A DNA stretch of 5,219 nucleotides from Candidatus Bathyarchaeota archaeon BA1 (GTDB lineage Archaea > Thermoproteota > Bathyarchaeia > Bathyarchaeales > Bathyarchaeaceae). The stretch covers positions 1 through 5,219 of the forward strand of contig LIHJ01000014.1 of assembly GCA_001399805.1 (NCBI GenBank), given 5' to 3'. Below, one piece after another: positions 1-4,451 of this stretch. Under the pieces are notes generated by a model. That model was not told the origin of the DNA, did not search any database, and saw nothing but the letters and a program-made list of their open reading frames with translations. Positions within the stretch are counted from its first letter, which is position 1; each line of letters begins with the position of its first letter. The translations under genes and the position numbers were made by a program.

Positions 1-50
1 AAGCATTAAAGGAATTGAAAGAAAGACATCTTGCAGCTTGGACAATTTAA
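1..50 (+). CDS. C-terminal end of a nucleotide-sugar epimerase (SDR), partial (fragment A)
   Basis: The frame beginning at base 3 reads ALKELKERHLAAWTI and stops at TAA 48-50; the rest of the gene lies left of the window. The ending matches the tails of the two damaged copies further right (KALRELKERHLVT at fragment B, KALQELREKHLAA at fragment C). Fragment C carries the conserved GDIRHCYADI stretch of dTDP-L-rhamnose 4-epimerase-like SDR enzymes, and such enzymes commonly end in a helix of this kind. The enzymes are cytoplasmic NAD(P)-dependent epimerases of sugar nucleotides that feed glycan synthesis. This may be the end of the intact parent gene, or a further remnant; 15 codons cannot decide. 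The family assignment is inferred from the two longer copies. Confidence 0.6.
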   Translation, partial: ALKELKERHLAAWTI

Positions 51-185
51 AATGAACATAAAACCTCGCACGCGCCATGCATGACCAAGAGGTCTTCCCT
101 TAACCCCAGTTTTTATCATCAAATCCTCATTAATTGGCTTAGGAGCCTCTAATAAGCCCTTCCCACTTAAGCGTGCTAGACTCAC
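6..185 (-). other. Possible decayed minus-strand reading frame, unknown family
   Basis: On the minus strand a frame opens after a stop near 200, has a GTG at 185-183 and ends at TAA (8-6), giving 59 codons. Its middle looks protein-like, with stretches such as LLEAPKPINEDLMIKTG and KGRPLGHAWRVRGFMF. No ribosome binding site is evident. Its last 15 codons lie antisense to the tail of epimerase fragment A, so that end is probably read-through and not true coding sequence. I do not recognise the family. It could be the cut-off C-terminus of a gene whose 5' part was lost, or a chance open frame. Confidence 0.2.
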
Positions 186-213
186 CGATGAATAAACCTA
201 GAGATAATTGATG

Positions 214-221
214 ATTTATAT
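214..221 (+). promoter_or_regulatory. Candidate TATA box for the retropepsin-like gene
   Basis: The AT-rich box ATTTATAT (around 214-221) is the best archaeal TATA-like element before the gene starting at 281. With the usual distance of about 25 bases, transcription would begin near 243-248, leaving a leader of roughly 35 bases. No BRE could be assigned with certainty. Confidence 0.35.
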
Positions 222-280
222 GCGTCACCCCCCACTTATTAGTATGTTGTACCTGAATAGTAACGTTGGGTGCTTCAGAG

Positions 281-1063
281 ATGGAGAAAGCTAAGGGCTC
301 CAAATCGTTGATCATAGCCGGTAGGGAGGTGCCAGACCCCTTCGAGTTAGATATATCATGGACCCAACTTACGGTTAAGGAGAAGGATCAGCTCCTAAGC
401 TCGCTAGAGTCCTTCCACTCAAAATTAATTGAAAGAGCTTTTAAAGAAAGCCCCGAAGCCACCGTTATCGTTCTCTCTAAGGGCACGGTCGTTAAAGTCT
501 ATGCGGACTTTATCTCCCTGGAGGAACTACGCACGTTAGAGAAGAAGTATGGAGCCATATGCATTCCAATAGTCAACCAGCGAAAGTTTATAATAGAGGA
601 ATCTACATGGAGCGATTTAACAGCTGAGAGGAAGGGAGACTACTACCCAACCGTACCCATCGTTGTGGGCGATGAACCGGGGAGCGATCCAGCCGTTTTT
701 CAAAAAGGAATAAGGGCAACAGCCGACTTCGATACGGGAAATTGGGGAGTATTCGCCTTACCCATCGAGACCTGCAGAAAGATAGTACCAATTAAAGCCG
801 AAGAGATCCTGTTTGCCGGGCGTCACCTTGAACGCAGATACTACTTCGCTGTTAAGAGATTAAAGATAGGAGTGGAGGATATCGACGGACATAGAAGAAC
901 CATCTTAAAACAAGCATTTTGCGTAGAAGACTGGCTGAACTCACCCTTAACAGCCACCAATCCCAATAGGAAGGCCTTCATAGGCAGAGATGTGATGTTA
1001 GACTTCCCATTTGAAGCCTACCTCAACCCACTTATGCATAGAACCACTATAAGACTTCTATGA
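281..1063 (+). CDS. Retropepsin-like aspartyl protease domain protein
   Basis: This encodes 260 residues from ATG 281; GGGTG at 268-272 is a fair ribosome binding site 8 bases upstream. An in-frame TTG at 266 would add five residues. The C-terminal half looks like a retropepsin-fold domain. It has ADFDTGN with the DTG at residues 151-153, followed shortly by a hydrophobic ALP turn, and near the end AFIGRDVMLDF (about 232-242), the equivalent of the family's IGRD(V/I)L segment. The DTG aspartate would be catalytic, and one domain carries one DTG, so activity would require a dimer. The N-terminal half (about 57-98) has a V-x-V-L-S-K-G-x-V-V strand pattern followed by a helix, faintly like DUF5678. 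No signal peptide or membrane segment is visible, so the protein is probably cytoplasmic. It stands alone between epimerase fragments A and B. The fold is inferred from motifs; substrate and role are unknown. Confidence 0.7.
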   Translation: MEKAKGSKSLIIAGREVPDPFELDISWTQLTVKEKDQLLSSLESFHSKLIERAFKESPEATVIVLSKGTVVKVYADFISLEELRTLEKKYGAICIPIVNQRKFIIEESTWSDLTAERKGDYYPTVPIVVGDEPGSDPAVFQKGIRATADFDTGNWGVFALPIETCRKIVPIKAEEILFAGRHLERRYYFAVKRLKIGVEDIDGHRRTILKQAFCVEDWLNSPLTATNPNRKAFIGRDVMLDFPFEAYLNPLMHRTTIRLL

Positions 1064-1127
1064 GCGTTAGAACATCGATACCTCAAGTTGCATATTTGGC
1101 AGCGAATATAGGATATCTAAATATTGA

Positions 1128-1249
1128 GCAGTCAGCCTAGAAGATGTATTAAACGAACTAGCCGGATGGGCCAAAACCCACGATGTGGAGCCACAGGCCC
1201 CTCCGAAAAAGCATTAAGAGAGTTAAAAGAAAGACATCTTGTGACCTAA
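1128..1249 (+). pseudogene. Remnant of a nucleotide-sugar epimerase C-terminus (fragment B)
   Basis: From about 1131 the frame reads VSLEDVLNELAGWAKTHD, then EP, matching fragment C (SLEDGLTELAGWAKTHD). After the EP the tail continues one frame over as EKALRELKERHLVT and stops at TAA 1247-1249. A one-base deletion near 1191 explains this, and fragment C has the same lesion. Upstream the frame is closed by TGA at 1125, so only about the last 40 codons remain. The 5' part is nearly identical to fragment C, while the last 15 codons are closer to fragment A (15 identical bases at AAAGAAAGACATCTT). It is non-functional and acts only as a repeat. It lies between the retropepsin-like gene and the UPF0175/PIN operon. 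Confidence 0.8.
1154..1185 (+). repeat. 32-base perfect direct repeat, copy 1 (in epimerase fragment B)
   Basis: Bases 1154-1185 are identical to 2463-2494, and the similarity continues less perfectly on both sides. The repeat encodes the ELAGWAKTHD segment of the epimerase tail. The two copies are 1,309 bases apart in direct orientation and flank the UPF0175/PIN operon, so recombination between them would excise that operon. Confidence 0.9.
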
Positions 1250-1267
1250 GCCCCAAAAGTTTCGGAA

Positions 1268-1279
1268 GCCTTAAAAACT
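1268..1279 (+). promoter_or_regulatory. Candidate TATA box of the UPF0175/PIN operon
   Basis: The sequence GCCTTAAAAACT (1268-1279) is the strongest TATA-like element between fragment B and the antitoxin. A start 25-28 bases on falls at about 1298-1303, just before the Shine-Dalgarno-like GGAGGT at 1304-1309, so the leader would be very short. Assigned by eye. Confidence 0.35.
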
Positions 1280-1303
1280 TGGAGAATGAAGAAGAAGAAA
1301 AGT

Positions 1304-1309
1304 GGAGGT
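1304..1309 (+). promoter_or_regulatory. Ribosome binding site GGAGGT, decides a TTG start
   Basis: GGAGGT lies 7 bases before TTG 1317, an ideal spacing. The upstream GTG at 1302 overlaps this site and has no such signal of its own, so TTG 1317 is the better start for the antitoxin. Confidence 0.6.
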
Positions 1310-1316
1310 ACATTCA

Positions 1317-1598
1317 TTGGAAAGGGCTGTTGAAATTAGAGTGCCAAGGGAATTTATTGAGATTCTAGGGCTAAAGGATGTTAAAGGTTTGGAGAGGCAC
1401 TCTCGCATGATTCTCGCAGTCGAGCTATATATGGAAGGTAGGGTCTCACTTGGAAGAGCCGCTGAGCTGGCCGATATTTCCTATGATGACTTCTGGGACT
1501 TCCTTAAAGAAAGAGGCCATAAGATTCGCGCTGGTCCTAAGAACCTTAAAGAAGCCCAAAGAGAATACAAAGTTGCGAAAGAGCGCTTAGGAAAGTGA
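1317..1598 (+). CDS. UPF0175 family antitoxin
   Basis: The product is 93 residues from TTG 1317 (98 if the GTG at 1302 is used). A short N-terminal strand (RAVEIRVPREF) is followed at about 31-68 by the family signature: a helix AVELYMEGRVSLGRAAELA and then ISYDDFWDFLKERG, a helix-turn-helix-like pair typical of UPF0175. Known members pair with DUF3368-type PIN nucleases; they are thought to bind and block the toxin and to bind their own promoter. The stop TGA overlaps the GTG start of the PIN gene (GTGA, 1595-1598), which implies translational coupling and a two-gene operon. The charged C-terminus (from about residue 75, rich in K, E and R) probably wraps the toxin; that is inference. Length and motifs look intact. 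Confidence 0.85.
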   Translation: MERAVEIRVPREFIEILGLKDVKGLERHSRMILAVELYMEGRVSLGRAAELADISYDDFWDFLKERGHKIRAGPKNLKEAQREYKVAKERLGK

Positions 1599-2071
1599 TA
1601 ATCTTAGATAACAGCGTTCTAAGCGCGTTCAAAAGACTGAATGCTTTAAACCTGATCAATGAACTCTTTAAGAACGTGGTTGTTCCCGCAAAGGTTTATC
1701 AAGAATTCTTGAAAAGGTGGAGCCAAGCAGAATTCCCAACATGGTTAAAGATAGAAACGCTAAGCATCGAGCTCACAAACGAAGCAAAAAAACTTAAACT
1801 CGGAACAGGCGAAGCCCAGGCAATTATATTAGCAAAACATAAAAACTACCTGCTCGCGGTAGATGATGAAAAAGCCAGACAAGAAGCCTCAAAGAAAGGC
1901 ATCAACCTCATTGGAAGCGCTGGCATTCTCCGGATAGCCTATGAATACTGCCCAATAAAAACCAAGGAACAGTTGAAGAAACTCCTCGACAAACTCACTG
2001 AAGATCTATATCTAGAAAATTGGCTAATAAAATGGGTTCTTGAAGCCAAGAAATTGAGCGGCAGCCAGTAA
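1595..2071 (+). CDS. PIN-domain ribonuclease toxin, DUF3368 type (VapC-like)
   Basis: The product is 158 residues from a GTG start that overlaps the antitoxin stop by four bases. It is a full-length PIN domain. The first strand carries Asp5 (IILDNSVLSAF), helix 2 carries Glu37 (VYQEFL), GTGEAQAI carries Glu73, and LLAVDDEKAR carries Asp90/Asp91. These acidic residues match the metal-binding set of PIN nucleases. The GTGEAQAI and INLIGSAGIL segments are characteristic of the DUF3368 group. The family cleaves RNA with Mg2+ or Mn2+, and free toxin stops translation until the antitoxin binds it; the RNA target here cannot be read from sequence. It is expressed from the operon promoter upstream of the antitoxin. 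The module lies between epimerase fragments B and C and appears intact. Confidence 0.88.
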   Translation: MIILDNSVLSAFKRLNALNLINELFKNVVVPAKVYQEFLKRWSQAEFPTWLKIETLSIELTNEAKKLKLGTGEAQAIILAKHKNYLLAVDDEKARQEASKKGINLIGSAGILRIAYEYCPIKTKEQLKKLLDKLTEDLYLENWLIKWVLEAKKLSGSQ

Positions 2072-2124
2072 ACACCGCCTAAAAATCTAGCCCATTCATG
2101 AATATTTCTAACCTAAAATATACA

Positions 2125-2135
2125 TTTTGCCTTTT
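2125..2135 (+). terminator. Possible oligo-T terminator of the UPF0175/PIN operon
   Basis: Two T4 runs (2125-2128 and 2132-2135) lie 54 bases after the PIN stop codon. Archaeal terminators are often plain T-rich tracts without hairpins. The tract is short, so this is weakly supported. Confidence 0.25.
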
Positions 2136-2159
2136 GCGAAACTATTCGATAGATCTTAC

Positions 2160-2179
2160 AAGACTCTGATGATAGTCTT
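2160..2179. repeat. Small inverted repeat at the left edge of fragment C
   Basis: AAGACT (2160-2165) and AGTCTT (2174-2179) can form a 6-base-pair stem around an 8-base loop, followed by one further T. It sits exactly where recognisable epimerase coding sequence begins. It could help terminate the upstream operon or be a relic of the breakpoint; a stem of this size also arises by chance. Confidence 0.3.
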
Positions 2180-2558
2180 TGGTCCTTATAAACCAATATG
2201 TTTCACCCACGTTAAACATAAACCTGGTTGAAATGCTCCTGAAGATCATGAAAGGAAGATCACCGGAACCCTACACACAGCCGGCTAAGATGAATGAAAT
2301 ACCTTGGAAAGCCCTGATAAAACTCTACGACAAGCCCAACCTTCAACCATACATCTCAAACGAGTACTGCAAAGGAGACATACGACACTGCTACGCCGAC
2401 ATAACCAAAGCACGCAAACTACTAAACTATGAACCATCCATCAGCCTAGAAGACGGACTAACCGAACTAGCCGGATGGGCCAAAACCCACGATGGGGAGC
2501 CATAGACCTCTTTGAGAAAGCGTTACAAGAACTTAGGGAAAAACATCTCGCAGCCTAA
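2179..2558 (+). pseudogene. C-terminal third of a dTDP-L-rhamnose 4-epimerase-like SDR (fragment C)
   Basis: The open frame 2179-2505 starts at a TTG without a ribosome binding site and reads a late SDR segment (NLVEMLLKIMKGRSPEP). It then reads CKGDIRHCYADITKARKLL, NYEPSISLEDGL and ELAGWAKTHD. GDIRHCYADI with the following NYEP is highly typical of dTDP-L-rhamnose 4-epimerase-like enzymes. The frame hits TAG at 2503, but one frame over the tail IDLFEKALQELREKHLAA continues to TAA 2556-2558, so a single base was lost near 2500. The NAD-binding Rossmann half and the YxxxK active site are absent, so it cannot be an enzyme. A functional parent would epimerise dTDP-sugars for glycan synthesis. 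It lies between the PIN toxin and the broken RelBE module. Confidence 0.85.
2463..2494 (+). repeat. 32-base perfect direct repeat, copy 2 (in epimerase fragment C)
   Basis: Identical to 1154-1185. It encodes the same ELAGWAKTHD segment and lies right of the UPF0175/PIN operon in the same orientation. Confidence 0.9.
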
Positions 2559-2606
2559 AATGATCAGGAAAGTAGTCATCCCGTACCCCATAAATAGTGA
2601 TGAAAG

Positions 2607-2613
2607 TATATAA
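2607..2613 (+). promoter_or_regulatory. Candidate TATA box of the RelBE-like module
   Basis: TATATAA at 2607-2613 is a near-ideal archaeal TATA box. Transcription would start near 2635-2640, a few bases before ATG 2647, which would leave an almost leaderless message. A second weaker box (CATAAATA, 2589-2596) lies just upstream. The good match and spacing support 2647 as the original antitoxin start. Confidence 0.5.
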
Positions 2614-2646
2614 CCCAGTTCACAATCCATAGTTATCGGGGTAAAT

Positions 2647-2697
2647 ATGTCTCAAGTAAGCCTTGAGGATGTGTACAGTGAGGTGAAGAGGGGTTAA
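2647..2697 (+). pseudogene. N-terminal remnant of the RelB-type antitoxin (frameshifted)
   Basis: ATG 2647 opens MSQVSLEDVYSEVKRG and stops at TAA 2695-2697. The SLEDVYSEVKR pattern is a typical beginning of small archaeal RelB-like antitoxins. Removing one G from the GGGG run at 2690-2693 lets the frame continue as VKRVNMRLEFIEKALEAL into the next open frame, giving about 73 residues, a normal length for the family. The present sequence is therefore an antitoxin split by a +1 frameshift, or a sequencing error in the G run. Confidence 0.65.
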
Positions 2698-2698
2698 C

Positions 2699-2869
2699 AT
2701 GAGGCTTGAATTCATAGAGAAGGCACTAGAGGCTCTGATGGATATGGTTTTGCCTGAGGAGGAAATAAGCGAGGAGGAATGGAGGGAAGTCAAGGAGATA
2801 GAGGCAGAGATCAAAAGGGGAGAATGCGTGCCCCTCGAAGATGTGAGGAGAAAGTATGGGGTCAAATGA
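2699..2869 (+). CDS. RelB-type antitoxin, surviving C-terminal frame
   Basis: The 56 codons from ATG 2699 begin MRLEFIEKALEALMDMVLPE, followed by an acidic stretch (EEEISEEEWREVKEIEAEI) and VPLEDVRRKYGVK. Long helices ending in a short E-D-V-R-x-K-Y tail are typical of archaeal RelB-like antitoxins, where the C-terminal part wraps around RelE. GAGGGG at 2688-2693 could serve as a ribosome binding site for ATG 2699, so this shortened form may still be made. It would lack the first 17 residues of the apparent full protein, encoded by 2647-2697 in another frame. The stop (TGA 2867-2869) directly abuts the GTG of the RelE fragment, the usual operon arrangement. With the toxin truncated, the module is probably inactive. 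Confidence 0.65.
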   Translation: MRLEFIEKALEALMDMVLPEEEISEEEWREVKEIEAEIKRGECVPLEDVRRKYGVK

Positions 2870-2989
2870 GTGGCTAGATATAGGGTAATCGTTTCGAGCA
2901 GAGCCGACAGATTCATAAGCGAACTAAATGAAAAGCTCAGGCACAAAATAATCGAGGAGATAAGCGACCTAGAAAACACTCATAAATAA
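2870..2989 (+). pseudogene. Truncated RelE-type toxin
   Basis: GTG 2870 follows the antitoxin stop without a gap and opens 39 codons: MARYRVIVSSRADRFISEL, then NEKLRHKIIEEISDLENTHK and TAA. This is the first strand and the two N-terminal helices of a RelE/ParE fold (Y-x-V-x-V-S-x-R-A-x-R-F followed by L-x-x-x-I-x-E-E-I). RelE proteins normally run to about 85-90 residues, with a beta-sheet that carries the basic catalytic residues. That whole part is missing here, and I see no trace of it in 2990-3122. Intact RelE cuts mRNA in the ribosomal A site; this fragment should not. The break after the second helix points to a deletion or recombination junction near 2980. Confidence 0.72.
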
Positions 2990-3122
2990 CCGCTCCTCTA
3001 CACATGTTTTATATTATTCCCTTCCACAGAAAAATGGCTTAGCTTAGAAAACCCGAGTTAACACATCTGGTGGTGAGTAGAGGGCTATCCGGGTAGCAAT
3101 GAAACTTAACACATGTTACTTC

Positions 3123-3570
3123 TTAGCTCCATGCCCTCTTACTTTGAAACCACGTTATAGTCCTCGTAAGACCTTGCTCCAAGCTAGTTTTTGGCTTCCA
3201 TCCTAGAACCGTCTCTGCCCTACTTATATCTGAGCATCGCCTCCTCGGATCACCCTCAGGTAATGGATGAAAAGTTAACGGAGACGTGCTCCCAATTAAT
3301 TGCTTAATTTTCCCAGCCAACTCCAAAATCGTTACCTCCTCAGCATTCCCAACATTCACAACCTCACCTCTAGCCCCCTCATCAGTCGAAAGCAACAAAA
3401 GCCCTATACAAGTATCAGTTATGTAGCAAAAAGACCTCGTTTGCGTCCCAGCAGATACACGGTTATCGGCTGGTTCGCCAACTCTTGAGTTATAAAACGT
3501 GAAATCGCCTTGCCATAAGTCCCCATCCGCCCTTAAGCGCGGTCCATACGAATTAAAGATCATCCGTCTA
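3123..3570 (-). pseudogene. C-terminal half of a UDP-glucuronate-decarboxylase-like SDR, frameshifted
   Basis: The minus strand reads MIFNSYGPRLRADG (from 3563), later TQTRSFCYITD, VVNVGNAEEVTILELAGKI, FHPLPEGDPRRRCSDISRA and VLGWKPKTSLEQGLTRTI, ending at TAA 3125-3123. These are the signature blocks of UDP-glucuronate decarboxylase (UXS)-like SDR enzymes, which make UDP-xylose for glycans. The Rossmann half and YxxxK are missing; right of about 3570 the translation no longer resembles the family. Between GGGG (3524-3521) and about 3453 the translation is nonsense in the main frame. In the neighbouring frame it reads TYGKAISRFITQELANQPI followed by TVY, as in the family. A one-base insertion and a one-base loss about 70 bases apart therefore compensate. 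It lies on the opposite strand to the rhamnose-epimerase fragments and comes from a different SDR subfamily. Confidence 0.85.
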
Positions 3571-3596
3571 CCTTTAAAAGCAAGGAATGCCTTACT

Positions 3597-3607
3597 TTTA
3601 ATTAAAA
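3597..3607 (+). promoter_or_regulatory. Candidate TATA box for the DUF5678-like gene
   Basis: TTTAATTAAAA at 3597-3607 would place transcription start near 3626-3632, about 25 bases before ATG 3655. It lies just beyond the point where the UXS-like fragment stops being recognisable. Confidence 0.35.
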
Positions 3608-3654
3608 TGAGAGTAATTAACGTGCAGACTGAGTGAAATAACTTGGTGGAATGG

Positions 3655-3939
3655 ATGGAGAATTTGGAAGAGTACAAATGGATCGAAAAACATTACGATT
3701 ATCTTTTAGAAAAGTATCGAGACCTGTACATAGCCGTGAAGGGTCAAAGAGTAATAGCCCATGGAGAAGAAAGGGAGCTTGTTCTGAAGGAAGCGGAGAA
3801 GACCCTTAAGAACCCAGTGATCTACTTCATGACAGAGAGGCTAAGCTGGAAGGAGCTGAACGAAATCTTCGAGGACATCCCCGAAAGTGTTTTTATCCAA
3901 GACTTCAAGAGGGCCTACAAAGAGTTAGGACACCTCTAA
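3655..3939 (+). CDS. DUF5678-like small protein, candidate antitoxin
   Basis: The product is 94 residues from ATG 3655; GGTGGA at 3645-3650 is a suitable ribosome binding site, while TTG 3643 and GTG 3646 overlap it. Residues 8-40 (WIEKHYDYLLEKYRDLYIAV followed by KGQRVIAHG) match the DUF5678 pattern: a W/Y-rich helix, then a strand with IAVKxxxVIAHG, then a helix (about 41-52) and a short strand NPVIYFM (53-59). Such small archaeal proteins are often found beside PIN nucleases and are suspected antitoxins; that role is inference here. The residues after 60 (ERLSWKELNEIFEDIPESVF and beyond) form a charged helical tail longer than the usual domain. The gene runs tail to tail into the minus-strand PIN gene and overlaps its last codons by 15 bases, which is unusual for a toxin-antitoxin pair. 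No membrane segment or signal peptide is seen. Confidence 0.65.
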   Translation: MENLEEYKWIEKHYDYLLEKYRDLYIAVKGQRVIAHGEERELVLKEAEKTLKNPVIYFMTERLSWKELNEIFEDIPESVFIQDFKRAYKELGHL

Positions 3940-4425
3940 ATCCTGCGGTCTCATTATGTCAAAAATCTTTAGCCCCTCCCTTCTATTAAGTTCTTTAATC
4001 TCATCCTTCCTCGCTAGGATGTGCTCCTCATCCCAAGTTAAGAAATAGTCAACCTCGCAAAGGGTTGCGCAGGCCAGATGAGTTCTATTTTCGGCTTTAG
4101 CCACTCCTATGCTCTTGTACTTGTTAGCCAGTTCTTCCGCTTTCACCAAATCAATCTCTAGAGTCAGGTGCCTCACTTTCTCTGTTACAGCCCTAAACTC
4201 CCTTAAAAGATACACATACCTCTCCCTGCTCAGCCTCCCCATTCTCAAACTAGCGTCCAGAGATGTCTTAATCGTCGCCATCGAGATTACAAGCTCTATC
4301 TTCATTTGATCAGCTAATTTCAAAACCCTCTTGGCCATAGGAATCTTCTCAAACTCGTTTGTGGGAAGCTCAGCCATGTAGCTCAAGACATCAAGATCGA
4401 CATAGACCTTGGGAATCATAAACAT
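3925..4425 (-). CDS. PIN-domain protein, possible toxin with altered active site
   Basis: The product is 166 residues from ATG 4425-4423; ATG 4419-4417 (third residue) is equally possible and suits a leaderless message. The first strand is VYVDLDVLSYM with Asp10 and Asp12, ELVISMATIKTSL lies at about 44-56, and the C-terminal motif is HLACATLCEVDYFLTWDEEH with Asp132. This is a PIN fold of the archaeal type that cuts RNA in toxin-antitoxin systems. Two of the usual acidic positions look changed: the glutamate expected after ISMAT is Thr54 by my alignment, and the aspartate before HLA is Asn113 (Glu112 is next to it). The protein may thus be weak or inactive as a nuclease. It converges on the DUF5678-like gene with a 15-base overlap, and its promoter lies next to epimerase fragment D. 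No frameshift is visible. The fold is well supported; activity and partner are inferred. Confidence 0.75.
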   Translation of the reverse strand: MFMIPKVYVDLDVLSYMAELPTNEFEKIPMAKRVLKLADQMKIELVISMATIKTSLDASLRMGRLSRERYVYLLREFRAVTEKVRHLTLEIDLVKAEELANKYKSIGVAKAENRTHLACATLCEVDYFLTWDEEHILARKDEIKELNRREGLKIFDIMRPQDLEVS

Positions 4426-4440
4426 TGGTTATAAATAACG

Positions 4441-4448
4441 CTATAAAG
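4441..4448 (-). promoter_or_regulatory. Candidate TATA box of the minus-strand PIN gene
   Basis: On the minus strand CTTTATAG (4448-4441) lies about 20 bases before ATG 4425 and about 26 before ATG 4419. That distance fits a leaderless transcript starting at or very near the ATG, and no Shine-Dalgarno-like sequence is present. A second AT-rich stretch (TTATTTATAA, 4437-4428) lies too close to the start to act alone. Confidence 0.4.
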
Positions 4449-4451
4449 ATT

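Noticed and set aside
208..254. Possible C/D box guide RNA (TTGATGA with CTGA 40 bases on)
   Set aside because: There are no internal C' and D' boxes, the first base of the C box is wrong, and the sequence doubles as the TATA region.
603..791. Open frame on the minus strand
   Set aside because: It lies wholly inside the retropepsin-like gene, with an R/S/L-rich translation typical of an antisense shadow.
1183..1368. Open frame of 61 codons on the plus strand
   Set aside because: It crosses the end of epimerase fragment B and the start of the UPF0175 gene in a third frame; the translation is low-complexity and resembles no family.
2620..2979. 119-codon frame on the minus strand
   Set aside because: Its serine/leucine-rich translation is the antisense of the RelB/RelE-like frames, which have real motifs, proper spacing and a promoter.
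3300..3488. Open frame on the plus strand
   Set aside because: Antisense shadow of the UXS-like fragment.
4109..4309. Open frame on the plus strand
   Set aside because: Antisense shadow of the PIN gene; the hydrophobic look comes from antisense reading of acidic and basic codons.
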